From Ornithinibacillus xuwenensis (GTDB lineage Bacteria > Bacillota > Bacilli > Bacillales > Amphibacillaceae): a stretch of 64,000 nt of DNA. Both the position numbers and the translations under genes were made by a program. Under the pieces are notes generated by a model. The model searched no databases and was not told where the DNA came from. It saw only the letters and a program-made list of their open reading frames with translations. Position 1 is the first letter of the stretch, and each line of letters opens with the position of its first letter. The stretch is from the NCBI RefSeq assembly GCF_039614845.1, contig NZ_JBDIML010000003.1, forward strand, positions 372,001 to 436,000, read 5' to 3'. Below, piece after piece: positions 35,693-45,200 of the stretch.

Positions 35693-36061
35693 TTATAACC
35701 ATTCTAAAAATTCTAATCGGTTACCAAATGGATCCGTCATATAAAATCGGTCTGCGCCAGGCAAATCCCCATCGACAGTATAGCTAACGTGATGGTTATC
35801 AAGACGATCTTTCAAGCCTTCTAAATTCGTTACACGAATAGCTGGATGTGCTTTTTTTGCTGGATAAAATGGTTCATCAATTCCAATGTGAAGTTGGAAA
35901 CTACCAGACTGAAACCATACGCCGCCACGTTTTCTTAGATTCTCCGGTTTCTCTAATTCCTCAAAGCCCAATAAACCTTGATAAAATGCACGAGCCCTAT
36001 CTTCTCCGCCTTTAGGAGCAGCCAATTGAACGTGGTCAATTTTTTCGTAATGAAAAGACAT
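35693..36061 (-). CDS. VOC-superfamily (glyoxalase/bleomycin-resistance-like) protein
   Basis: 122 residues: a paired beta-alpha-beta-beta-beta fold. YEKIDHVQLAAPKGGEDRARAFYQGLLGF opens with a possible metal-binding His10; FQLHIGIDEPF has another, and RFYMTDPFGNRLEFLEW supplies the C-terminal glutamate. Such proteins are dioxygenases, isomerases or resistance proteins; role here unknown. AGAGGTG precedes the ATG. Confidence 0.85.
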   Translation of the reverse strand: MSFHYEKIDHVQLAAPKGGEDRARAFYQGLLGFEELEKPENLRKRGGVWFQSGSFQLHIGIDEPFYPAKKAHPAIRVTNLEGLKDRLDNHHVSYTVDGDLPGADRFYMTDPFGNRLEFLEWL

Positions 36062-36208
36062 CCTATCACCTCTATCCTCATGTTAATTCCATCATAGAGC
36101 TAAAGAAAGATAAAATAAAATACTAATTTCAAATACATACTTGAAAGAATCACTTATACCCTTTTGGTATGGTATGAATGATTAATCGTCAGCTTATTCA
36201 AAAAAAAT

Positions 36209-36441
36209 GACCAGTCTCCATCAGGAAACTGGTCGGTATCATTCATTAGTTAACAGCCACATATGCCGTATTTGTAATAAAAAGTTTTAAACCACCACTT
36301 CACCAAAGTGGGTGTTTGCAGAAACCTTCCTGTCTTCCGCTCATCCATGGCGGCCCGACATTTGAGTTCCAATGTAAAACTCCCTATTATCCAATTAGAG
36401 GTTAAAACTTAATTAAATACGTACATCGTAGCTTGTATACA
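36209..36441 (-). ncRNA. Candidate small structured RNA (about 230 bases), possibly with a short peptide
   Basis: In a 455-base gap the minus strand shows TTGACA (36472-36477) with GATAGT 18 bases away (36448-36453), then about 230 bases with hairpins (CCACTT/AAGTGG near 36294-36310) and a clear terminator (GACCAGT stem 36209-36234, then ATTTTTTTT). One 32-codon frame begins at ATG near 36349 and ends ...YKYGICGC, but has no ribosome site. I cannot match it to a known RNA family; it is neither a T-box nor a recognisable riboswitch, and the next gene starts about 150 bases later after the terminator. Confidence 0.5.
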
Positions 36442-36516
36442 TATCATACTATCTCTAATCACAAATATCAATGTCAATGTCATCCAATTATGGAAAATAG
36501 GCTTATCCTACTAGTG

Positions 36517-36774
36517 CTAGAATATAATCTCATACACTTCACGTAGTTGGGCAACACGAACATCATCTTGTACATTCTCAGCATAGTTAATTTCTCTTTC
36601 AAGAATTTGATCTAAATATTGCATTTCCTTATCATTTAAATCCTCAACAAATTCCTCTTCATTTTCATACGAATTATTTCTTAGCTTTTGATAAATAGAT
36701 TCGCTTAACGCATTATCTGTGTAATTTGATAATGATTCCTGTAAGTACTTTAATGTATGGTCGATTGTGCTCAC
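36517..36774 (-). CDS. csgA: CsgA-like sporulation protein (probable)
   Basis: 85 residues, acidic, helical, no membrane segment. The pattern of TLKYLQESLSNYTDN at the start and YLDQILEREINYAENVQDD with LREVYEIIF at the end fits my memory of CsgA, a SigG-dependent spore protein of Bacillus. The GTG start follows the sspL stop by 6 bases, and the pairing with an SASP gene supports forespore expression. The identification rests on remembered similarity and should be treated as probable only. Confidence 0.55.
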   Translation of the reverse strand: MSTIDHTLKYLQESLSNYTDNALSESIYQKLRNNSYENEEEFVEDLNDKEMQYLDQILEREINYAENVQDDVRVAQLREVYEIIF

Positions 36775-36780
36775 CTGCTT

Positions 36781-36921
36781 TTATATCTTGGTATTCTTTT
36801 TCTTTGCTCGATCCTCTAACTGCGTTTTTGGACGGTGATCTGCAGTTTCTTCTGTTAGCCCTTGAGGATTCACACTAGATGTAACACGTTTCTTGCTCCA
36901 ATTGTCACTTTTTTCTGCCAA
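36781..36921 (-). CDS. sspL: Minor small acid-soluble spore protein, SspL-like
   Basis: A 46-residue, highly basic and hydrophilic protein with NPQGLTEE and the C-terminal PKTQLEDRAKKKNTK, close to the SspL pattern of PQG followed by PKTELEERAKKSNTK. Minor SASPs are made in the forespore and packed in the spore core. TTG start with GGAGGTG 6-7 bases upstream. It is first in a two-gene unit with the csgA-like gene. Easily missed by annotation because of its size and start codon. Confidence 0.78.
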   Translation of the reverse strand: MAEKSDNWSKKRVTSSVNPQGLTEETADHRPKTQLEDRAKKKNTKI

Positions 36922-36982
36922 CGTTAACACCTCCACTATTAGTATTTCAAGACATCATTCTTTTATCCAAATTTCCAATAAA

Positions 36983-37014
36983 AAAGACATAAGCTAATAT
37001 ATGCTTATGTCTTT
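36983..37014 (-). terminator. Terminator of the acyl-CoA ligase gene
   Basis: Perfect 12-bp stem (36983-36994 with 37003-37014), followed on minus by T residues; 10 bases past the stop at 37024. Confidence 0.85.
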
Positions 37015-37023
37015 ATCTTATAC

Positions 37024-38634
37024 TTACGCTTCACTTAATCCTTCATATTCATGGCGCAACTCTCGTTTTAATACCTTGCCACTAGGATTCTTAGGTAATG
37101 TATCTGTAAATGCAACATATTTTGGAACTTTAAACGTTGACAAACTCTCCTTGCAAAATTCCATAACAGCGTCTTCAGTAAGGTTCACACCTTCTTTTGG
37201 AACAATAATGGCTGTCACTGCCTCTATCCAGTATTCATCGGGGATACCAATAACGGCAACCTCTGACACACCATTTAACTGGTAGATTGTCTCTTCTACT
37301 TCTCGGCTTGACACATTTACACCACCAGTATTAATCATATCCTTTTTTCGATCTATAATAGTAATATAGCCATCCTCATCCATTATCCCAAGGTCTCCAC
37401 TATGGAACCAACCGCCTTTAAATGCTTCAGCAGTTTTTTCCGGATCATTTAAATATCCTTTCATCGCATGAGGCGTTCGATGAACAATCTCTCCGACCTC
37501 ACCACGTGGAACTTCTATATTACAATCATCTACAATTCGAGTCTGCATATTCAAGGTTGGCTTCCCCGCGGAACCAAGCTTGCGTAATTGATCCTTTGGT
37601 TGTAATGCTGTTGCTAGTGGAGATACCTCTGTCTGTCCGTAAAAATTCCAAAACCTTGCGTTTGGCAATCTTTCCGATAGCTCCTTTAATACTTCTCTTG
37701 GCATAATTGCCGCCCCGTAATAACACTTCTCCAACGTTGAGAGGTTTCTTGATTCAAATTCTGGATGACGTAATAATGCGATCCATACTGTTGGTGGACA
37801 AAATAACTGTGTGGCACACTCTTTCTCAATAGTCTGTAAAATTATTTCAGGACTAGCACCATCAAGAATGATTCCACTTGACCCTAAATAGATACTTGGC
37901 CCTAAAAAACAGTGTAGCTGAGCACTATGATACATTGGAAGAGCATGAATTAACACATCCTCTTCATTCATGCTACCATCCACAATACAGCTCATATATT
38001 CACTAATGATATTCTTATGTGTTAGCATAACTCCTTTTGGTCTTGATTCAGTTCCACTTGTGTAGAGCACATGCGCCAAATCATCATCCGATAAATCTAA
38101 ATCAACCAAGGATGTCGGTTGATTCTCACGTGTATCACGTAATGGCACCCATTCTTCAAGCCTTCCATCAAGAGTTTCAGCGTCATCAATATCCATTAAA
38201 TAACGAAACATGATATCACGATTTATAGCAGCTGTGTCTAATAAAGGTGCATACTCTTCTGATGCTATGAACCCCTTAACACCAGCATGGTTCAGAATAA
38301 ATGCTACATCATCCTTTGTTAGCATGTAATTAACAGGGATCATCACAGCGCCAATACGTGCTAAGGCAAAATTAACGATGACAAAATCTAAGCTATTCTT
38401 AGACATCACGGTTATCATATCACCCTTTTTCATGCCATCTTTCACAAATGCATGTGCTGTTTGATTCACCACATGATTTAATTCTTCGTAATTTAATCGC
38501 TTATCTCGATAAGCTAATGCAAACTTCTCAGGCATTCGTTCACTTGTTCTTGCAAGTAAATCCCCTAATGTATTTCTACGTGCACGCTCCAGTACATTTG
38601 ATAGTTCATCAACTACATTTGAATCTGTGTTCAT
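37024..38634 (-). CDS. AMP-binding acyl-CoA synthetase
   Basis: 536 residues of the ANL superfamily. The P-loop YTSGTESRPKGVMLTH (about 186-201), FWNFYGQTEVSPLAT, GGWFHSGDLGIMDEDGYI and the C-terminal catalytic lysine in LPKNPSGKVLKRELR are all present. It activates a carboxylic acid with ATP and loads CoA. The SGTES variant (E where T is common) and overall look suit medium/long-chain or crotonobetaine-type ligases, but the acid is unknown. Single gene; AGGAG precedes the ATG. Confidence 0.9.
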   Translation of the reverse strand: MNTDSNVVDELSNVLERARRNTLGDLLARTSERMPEKFALAYRDKRLNYEELNHVVNQTAHAFVKDGMKKGDMITVMSKNSLDFVIVNFALARIGAVMIPVNYMLTKDDVAFILNHAGVKGFIASEEYAPLLDTAAINRDIMFRYLMDIDDAETLDGRLEEWVPLRDTRENQPTSLVDLDLSDDDLAHVLYTSGTESRPKGVMLTHKNIISEYMSCIVDGSMNEEDVLIHALPMYHSAQLHCFLGPSIYLGSSGIILDGASPEIILQTIEKECATQLFCPPTVWIALLRHPEFESRNLSTLEKCYYGAAIMPREVLKELSERLPNARFWNFYGQTEVSPLATALQPKDQLRKLGSAGKPTLNMQTRIVDDCNIEVPRGEVGEIVHRTPHAMKGYLNDPEKTAEAFKGGWFHSGDLGIMDEDGYITIIDRKKDMINTGGVNVSSREVEETIYQLNGVSEVAVIGIPDEYWIEAVTAIIVPKEGVNLTEDAVMEFCKESLSTFKVPKYVAFTDTLPKNPSGKVLKRELRHEYEGLSEA

Positions 38635-38788
38635 GTAACAACAACTCCTCCAAATAATTTGATGACTTTAGCGTTTTAAAATTCTATCTATTATTTTAAT
38701 TCAGATAATTTATAGAAGCAATATGTAACATGTACTTTGTCAAAACCTAACGTAAATCGCTTATTTTCGACCCATATAAATAGATAAA

Positions 38789-38821
38789 GACACGGTACCA
38801 ACTCAAATGGTAAACCGTGTC
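38789..38821 (-). terminator. Terminator of sppA-yteJ
   Basis: Stem GACACGGT with ACCGTGTC, continued by ACCA/TGGT after small bulges, followed on minus by TTTATC; 13 bases past the yteJ stop. Confidence 0.7.
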
Positions 38822-38833
38822 CTCAATTCACTA

Positions 38834-39298
38834 TTAGTCAAATACCACTCTAGTACTTCCAATCATGTCATGTAAACCTTGCTTTTCATCTGTAAACCCA
38901 ACGATAATATAAAGTACCAGTAGGATTGAAAATACGCGGTAAATGAACCTACCTATAAACTCCCTGAAAATAAGATCACTCCACTTAAGTGGCTGATCAT
39001 CCTCCCGTACTACTTTTATTCCTAAAATCATTTTTCCTAATGTTTGCCCAAAGAACTTGGTCATTAATAAGAAATACGTATAAAAGACGACAGAGCCAAC
39101 GATCCCAGTTATCGTCCAGAAACCTACTGTTATCGCAATTCCCTCATTCATAAATTTAAAAGGAGAAAGCAAAATACCATTGATACTAAAAATGACCAAT
39201 AAATCAATAAAATACGCCCAAAATCGCATCCAAAAACCAGCGTATCTTTTATTCGAAACCACAGTCTCAATCGATTGTTCTACACTTTTCTCGTTCAT
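38834..39298 (-). CDS. yteJ: RDD-family membrane protein (YteJ-like)
   Basis: About 155 residues with the RDD signature at the start of the membrane domain (AGFWMRFWAYFIDLLVIF: conserved R and D), three hydrophobic segments and GQTLGKMILGIKVV typical of the family. In B. subtilis yteJ follows sppA and acts with it; the same pair occurs here, 13 bases apart. The start at 39298 has AAGGAGG 7 bases upstream; a longer frame reaching into sppA is rejected. Function of YteJ is linked to SppA control and lantibiotic resistance (known from B. subtilis). Confidence 0.88.
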   Translation of the reverse strand: MNEKSVEQSIETVVSNKRYAGFWMRFWAYFIDLLVIFSINGILLSPFKFMNEGIAITVGFWTITGIVGSVVFYTYFLLMTKFFGQTLGKMILGIKVVREDDQPLKWSDLIFREFIGRFIYRVFSILLVLYIIVGFTDEKQGLHDMIGSTRVVFD

Positions 39299-39311
39299 GA
39301 TTGATCCTCCT

Positions 39312-40304
39312 TTAATTCGAATACAAATACATCGCACGTGGCGCATTTGATTCACGTAGGATAGAAAGTATATTTGATAATTCTTCATCTTGTCCAACTA
39401 AGCTCTGAACTGACATCCCTAGGAATTGCTCAATCCCCATTGGATTGTTATAGTTAACAACCTGTGCATTTTCCAAATCCAAGTCTTTTTTCATCATGGT
39501 AATCGTATCTTCTAGTGAGCCAAGCTCATCAACGAGACCATTTTCCTTCGCTTGTCCACCTGTATAAACACGTCCATCACCAAGCTCTCGCACCTGCTGC
39601 TCTGACATGCCTCTGCCCTCTACAATCACCTGTACGAAATCAGCATACATATCATCTATCATCGTTTGGAGAAGCTCACGTTCCTCATCGGTCATTTCAC
39701 GGTAAGTTGACATGATGTCCTTAAATTCACCACTCTTAATCGTATTAAATTCAATACCTAGCTTATCTGTTAGACCAGAAAGATCATAACCTTGCATAAT
39801 AACACCAATCGAACCTGTTAATGTTGCAGGATGCGCGACAATTTTATCGGCAGGAGCCGAAATATAGTAACCACCAGAGGCTGCTGTATTTCCCATGGAA
39901 ACATAAACAGGCTTTTCATGCTCATTTTGTATTTCAACTATTTTATCGTGGACTTCTGCACTTTCAACCACGCCTCCTCCTGGCGTATTAATGCGTAGGA
40001 CAATTCCATCAACTGTTGGATCTTTACCTGCTTCCTCCAACATTTCCAAGAACTGTCGATGATTATAGGATGTCGTATTAAGTAATGTACTTGGAGTTGT
40101 ATCTTGGATGACACCATCTAAGTGAAGCACAACAAGTTTTCCATCTGTACCTTTCTCGATAACTTCCTCTTCAAATTTGCTTTCTGGAAAAGCAAATAAC
40201 TGTTCAAAATTAGTACTAGCAATGCTAGTGACGAGTTGAAACCCTATCGAAACAACAAATAATACGATAGCTGCTAATAAAGCAAACCAGCGTTTTTTAT
40301 TCAT
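39312..40304 (-). CDS. sppA: Signal peptide peptidase SppA
   Basis: 330 residues. One N-terminal transmembrane segment (about 7-27), then a ClpP/crotonase-fold serine-lysine protease domain. The nucleophile is Ser143 in NTAASGGYYIS and the general base Lys195 in SGEFKDIMS, matching the B. subtilis Ser147/Lys199 dyad. It degrades leftover signal peptides and membrane fragments at the outer face. ATG 40304 is preferred with AGGAGG 7 bases upstream. First gene of the sppA-yteJ operon. Confidence 0.95.
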   Translation of the reverse strand: MNKKRWFALLAAIVLFVVSIGFQLVTSIASTNFEQLFAFPESKFEEEVIEKGTDGKLVVLHLDGVIQDTTPSTLLNTTSYNHRQFLEMLEEAGKDPTVDGIVLRINTPGGGVVESAEVHDKIVEIQNEHEKPVYVSMGNTAASGGYYISAPADKIVAHPATLTGSIGVIMQGYDLSGLTDKLGIEFNTIKSGEFKDIMSTYREMTDEERELLQTMIDDMYADFVQVIVEGRGMSEQQVRELGDGRVYTGGQAKENGLVDELGSLEDTITMMKKDLDLENAQVVNYNNPMGIEQFLGMSVQSLVGQDEELSNILSILRESNAPRAMYLYSN

Positions 40305-40424
40305 GCAAAATCCTCCTGTTTTTACCAATTATATTCACAGTAAAAGGATACACTATTTGGAAATGGATATCTAATTATTTACTAGGTCGAACTCTTAATA
40401 GGTTTAAATTCAAGTATTTCGGTA

Positions 40425-40454
40425 TAAAAAAAGAGAGATGCTAGAACATCTCTC
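40425..40454 (-). terminator. Terminator overlapping the exonuclease stop
   Basis: Stem GAGAGATG (40433) with CATCTCTC (40447), 6-base loop; minus strand continues with seven or eight T residues. The stem includes the last codons of the exonuclease gene (stop at 40441). Confidence 0.85.
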
Positions 40455-41070
40455 CTTTTGATAAGGATAGGGTTGTATGTTTTTTTGAACGTTTCACTTT
40501 AGGAGGATAATAGCCTCTCTCAAATATTCTCCCCTTTGTAATTTGACACCGCTCCATAAATATATCAAGAGAATCTGTCTCATATGCTTCAACAGCTTTT
40601 TGCATTACTTTTGCCGCTACACGTGCATCCTCTAGAGCGTGGTGATGCTCAAATTGAATTCCATGATATCTGGCAAGTGTATTTAGCTTGTGATTTTCAA
40701 TATTTGGCCATACTCGCTTTGCAATATTTGCCGTGCACAAATAATCCATTTCTGGATACGCAAGTCCTTGATAATCTAAGGTTTGCCGAATAACACTCAT
40801 ATCAAAACTAGCATTGTGGGCAACCACAACATTCCCTGAGAGATAACTGTCCAATGTCGGCCAAATCTCAGAAAAAGTTTGTGCGCCAAGCACATCGCTT
40901 TCTGTAATTCCATGAACTCGGATATTAAATGGGTTAAAATTTGTCTCTGGATTGATAAGTGTATAGTACTCATCTACAATCTCCGTTTCATTTGCAAGTA
41001 CAATCCCTACCGCACATGGACTATTTCGTTTTTCATTGGCTGTTTCAAAATCAATGGAAACAAAGTTCAT
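40441..41070 (-). CDS. DnaQ-like 3'-5' exonuclease (DEDDh)
   Basis: 209 residues with the three Exo motifs: VSIDFETAN (Exo I, D and E), VVAHNASFDMSVI (Exo II, D), and HHALEDARVAA (Exo III with the histidine of the DEDDh class). The domain covers residues 1-165; the C-terminal 40 residues are basic (PPKVKRSKKHTT) and may contact nucleic acid. It resembles the epsilon subunit of polymerase III and stand-alone proofreaders/RNase-like exonucleases. Single gene; AAGGAA upstream of ATG. Confidence 0.88.
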   Translation of the reverse strand: MNFVSIDFETANEKRNSPCAVGIVLANETEIVDEYYTLINPETNFNPFNIRVHGITESDVLGAQTFSEIWPTLDSYLSGNVVVAHNASFDMSVIRQTLDYQGLAYPEMDYLCTANIAKRVWPNIENHKLNTLARYHGIQFEHHHALEDARVAAKVMQKAVEAYETDSLDIFMERCQITKGRIFERGYYPPKVKRSKKHTTLSLSKGEMF

Positions 41071-41186
41071 AATCGTACATTCCTTTATAGATCTTTATAT
41101 CTATCATAACATGAAGAATTAAATTCTGTTAATTTCACAAGCAAATTATAGTTAGACATATCGTCTATATTACTACAGGTAGATAT

Positions 41187-41263
41187 GGAATAACGCAAGG
41201 TTGAATCTTATAGCAAGTTGAATTAAGAAAACAAGTTTTCACATATCTGAACCTTGCCATTCC
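41187..41263. other. Long-loop inverted repeat in the exonuclease/HAD gap
   Basis: GGAATAACGCAAGGTT (from 41187) faces AACCTTGCCATTCC (to 41263) with a 47-base loop that contains a smaller AAAAC/GTTTT pairing. It could be an RNA element or a terminator part for the HAD gene, which ends at 41300 on minus. No T-tract is seen. Confidence 0.3.
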
Positions 41264-41299
41264 ACACTTTCATAATATAATCCCGTTACTTGCTAATAA

Positions 41300-42076
41300 T
41301 TAGAGCAATCCAACCATCTTCAATCCATGATAAATGCCATCTTGATCAACTGGCTTCGTAACATGTTTTGCATAGGATTTAACGGTTTCTTCTGCATTCC
41401 CCATTGCAACACTATTCGTTATTGTTTGGAGCATTTCAATATCATTAAGACCATCTCCAAATGCATATTGACGACTTTTTGGAAATTGTAGCTTTTCCAT
41501 GACCTTTTCAATGCCCTTTGCTTTCGAACCACCCTTAGGAAGTACATCAACTCCTAATCGATGCCAACGTACAAAATCAAACGCAGGAAATGCTTCTTCA
41601 TATTGTTTTTCTTCCCCTTCTTCACAGAATAATAGGGTTTGATAAATATCATTATGTTGAAAGTAAAGTGGATCATGAGTCGGTAAGCCGACCTTTAACG
41701 TTGCAATACTTTCTTCAATAAATGGATGACTTGGTACATTTGCCTTCATCACAGCATGATCCATGAAGACAACGGGATGATTTTTTTGCAAGGCATCATT
41801 CGTAAGCCTTTCTAAAGAAGGAACATGAAGTGAATTGACATCCGCAACTTTTCCCTTAACCACTACATATTGCCCATTAAAACTCACAAATGTATCAATA
41901 TCTAATTCTTCTCGGAGTTCTTTAAACATGAATGGACCACGTCCGGTCGCAATCGCAACAACATGTCCTTGGCTTTTCAATTGAAAAATTGATTCTTTTG
42001 TTGACTTTGGTAATTGTTTATCATGATCTAATAAAGTGCCGTCAATATCAAAGAAAATAACGCTTTGTTCTGTCAT
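41300..42076 (-). CDS. HAD-superfamily Cof-type phosphatase
   Basis: 258 residues: motif I FFDIDGTLLDHD, motif II ATGRG, a C2-type cap in the middle, and motifs III/IV KGIEKVM...FGDGLNDIEML. Cof-type HADs dephosphorylate sugar phosphates, FMN or vitamin phosphates; the substrate cannot be read. GAGGAG precedes the ATG. Alone in its unit. Confidence 0.88.
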   Translation of the reverse strand: MTEQSVIFFDIDGTLLDHDKQLPKSTKESIFQLKSQGHVVAIATGRGPFMFKELREELDIDTFVSFNGQYVVVKGKVADVNSLHVPSLERLTNDALQKNHPVVFMDHAVMKANVPSHPFIEESIATLKVGLPTHDPLYFQHNDIYQTLLFCEEGEEKQYEEAFPAFDFVRWHRLGVDVLPKGGSKAKGIEKVMEKLQFPKSRQYAFGDGLNDIEMLQTITNSVAMGNAEETVKSYAKHVTKPVDQDGIYHGLKMVGLL

Positions 42077-42161
42077 ATGGGTTCTGCTCCTCTTATACCT
42101 TTTTGTAATTCTGACCCCATTCTACCTTATGAAAGGCTTTTCACGTCAAATCATAAAAAGA

Positions 42162-42190
42162 GAAGGTATTGGATATTCTCCAATACCTTC
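42162..42190 (-). terminator. Terminator of the large membrane protein gene
   Basis: Perfect 11-bp stem (42162-42172 with 42180-42190), 7-base loop, with a T-rich tail on minus (TCTTTTTATG). Confidence 0.8.
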
Positions 42191-42215
42191 ATCGTCTCAC
42201 GACCTTATACTTCGA

Positions 42216-45200
42216 CTAATCCCATTTCTTTATCCGTTCAATTACATTTTTCTTAAACTTTGATACCAGTGTTTCTCTTCCTTCTGAGGAACGTTGCTTT
42301 TGCCATTCATTATAGCTAGCAATTGTAATCAAGATAGAACCTGCTATTAATAAGTATACCCACCACGGCAATTTGCCCCAGTATGGTCTGGTCTGCATAA
42401 ATACGTTGAATAATAATACCCCAGTGCCAACAAAGAAGAAGGATTTTATTTGATAAATCATCCCAGCAACTAGTGACGCTAAGGAGAGCACACCAACGAT
42501 GAGCGCATCATAAATTGTATTGCTAGCTAAGCCGTCCTGGACAAGTAATAAGGATACAATCACTAATACTGCCCATTGGATAGAATTGGTTGCCTGTTTG
42601 TTTTCTTTCCATACAAAACTTCTTAAAACAATCACAACGATAATCCACGGAAGCACATAAAATTCACGTTCAAATAGATCTGGAAGATTAACATCTCCAA
42701 GCAGCGCATAATAAGGCTGTAGCAGATACGTAAATGCTCCAAAAGTGACCCACCTTGGTGAAAGGCCAGTTAGTCTATTTCGTTGAAGGAACAAGAATAA
42801 TACAATTAAAATACCTGGGAGCACTTTATACAAACTATTGAAACTACTAAATTCATACAAACTAACAAATACAATAAATGCTAGAATACTATACCAATCA
42901 ATTCTTAATATGTTTTTCGCAAACAAATACATTGATTGATAGAGGACCATTCCTAACAAAGTTAATAGAATTCCAAAGAACGCATACGCTACAAGTTGGA
43001 AATGCTCATCAAACTGATCACTATAGCTTATAACTGCTGCAAAAATCATTAATAGAGTAAAAATTGAAAAAGAATCCCAAGCTAATCGATGGAATAGGTA
43101 CAGAACAAAAATTGCGTAAATTAAGGTCGGAATAAACATTTCCAATTCATATGGATAGATTGTTAAAAAGCTTAAAATACCAATATTTGAAAAAGGAATT
43201 AGATAATAAGCGATCCGCTTTCTCCAGCCTTCATCCGAAATAATCCAACCAATCGCCATCGCAATACTTGAAATCAAGAATGTATAAGGAATTTCATCAT
43301 ATAAATCAAGCTTGATAAATAATAATAATAAAATTACCCAAAATGTTGTAAATCCTGCATATAAGAACGTAATAATTGTCCAATCTGATTTAACGTATTT
43401 CACCGATAAAGCATACACGATTGTTGCAATAATAAAGGACCAAATAGCATCCTCTCCGTTGATTAACAAACTAATCATGAGAGCGTGTGGAAGATAGATT
43501 TGACCTACCCATTGATATGCCTTCATCAATTGTTCGTCTTTTTTCCCAATAATAATTCCCGTTCCTAATAATAAAATTGCTCCTATAATAAATTCAAACC
43601 ATTCAAATGCAGCTGGAATATTCGCTAGTTCTGTATGCATAGCCACTAGTATATTTAGATAGAATAATAGTGATAATCCACTAATAACATACGGAATAGC
43701 TGACCAATCAGTCCTCTTATACAGTAGATATGCCATTCCAATTCCACCTAGAGAAATGAAGACCTTTACGATAGAATCGGTTTCCATTGCAAGGCTTATA
43801 AGAATCCCTAGACCATAGAACATTTGAGCTATAAAGAAGCTGTGATTAGCAAATTTTGTTTGTCGTAAAGCCTTCCAAACATAGCTAATAATTAGTACAA
43901 CGATGCTTCCAAGGATGACTCCTTCTTGATTAAATGGAGACATCACAAATAATGAGTCCATTGTCACCACTAATTCACTATATAACGCTGTAATCGCTAA
44001 CGCTAATGCTACTGCATGTATCCAGGTTGTAAATAATTTGAATGCTGCTCGCGGCTCGTATCGATGTGTTACGATACTGAGAATACTTACTAGCAATAGC
44101 ATTATACTCTGTTCAATTGCATTCGTTTGAGACAAGCCAATTAATAGACTTAGAAGCATCGCAATCCCACTAATATCTCTAGAGCTCTGTTTGATTGCAC
44201 CTAAGAATGAGCCTCCTACCAAACATCCTACTAGGATATAGAAACTAAATGCCAAAACAAAGAATGGTAACGTAACCGTTTCATATCCAATCCAATCCTT
44301 CCCAAGCATCGCTAACTCATATAACGCACTAATAAAGAAAATGGGGCTTAAGTACGTAAATAATGTATTAGTTACAGACTTCACCAAGTACGTAAAATTA
44401 AGGGCAATGATGATATACGCGATAACTAAAACGATAGACGGATCATTTATTCGTAATATAATTCCCTCAAAACTAATATATAAGAATGCTAGTGACGATA
44501 CGATTGCACTTGTTACATGAAATACAGTTTGAAGTGATTTTGTATCCTTAATCATCCTTGGAATTAAAATGAAAATTATTCCAAGAAATGCATATGCTAT
44601 TTCCTCAACACCAGCAAGCATGGAATTTTCAATTAGCTGATAGGCACCATACACAAGCATTGCTGTAAATACAAAATGATAGGACTTGTGATTGGTAACG
44701 TAAATCATCGAAAAATAAATAATAGCTGTTAATAATAGATTCGCGCTATACATTAGTTCATGATCATAGAAAACTAGCATGAGCAATGTAGAAAGAATTA
44801 AGTTTGCTTGAATAAATGGGATAAATTCCTTTGTAAACACCTTCAGATTTGGATTTTCTCTGACACCACGATATCCAAGAATTAATAATCCATTGTAAAG
44901 CATAATTCCGAGATAGAACCCGTCAACTGGGAGATATAGTGCTGCTATTAGTAATCCGATAAATACACTAATAAACACATATGAAAACCAAACAAATAGT
45001 CGTGATGCTAGTCTAAAAGCAAAGAATATATATATTGGTAACACAACAAGTGTTCCGATTGCACCAAATAAGTATTTCCCTTCGCCAGAGAAGGATAAAT
45101 ATGTACCAAATAATTCAAAATACCCTGCTGATACAATCACGATTGGGAGAAATAAACTTCCTAGGATTAAGAAAGCAAGCGCTGTTTTCTTAATATGTAG

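Noticed and set aside
36209..36441. T-box or known riboswitch for the downstream glyoxalase-like gene
   Set aside because: No T-box core or other aptamer core is present and the terminator is about 150 bases before the next start codon, with intervening unstructured sequence.
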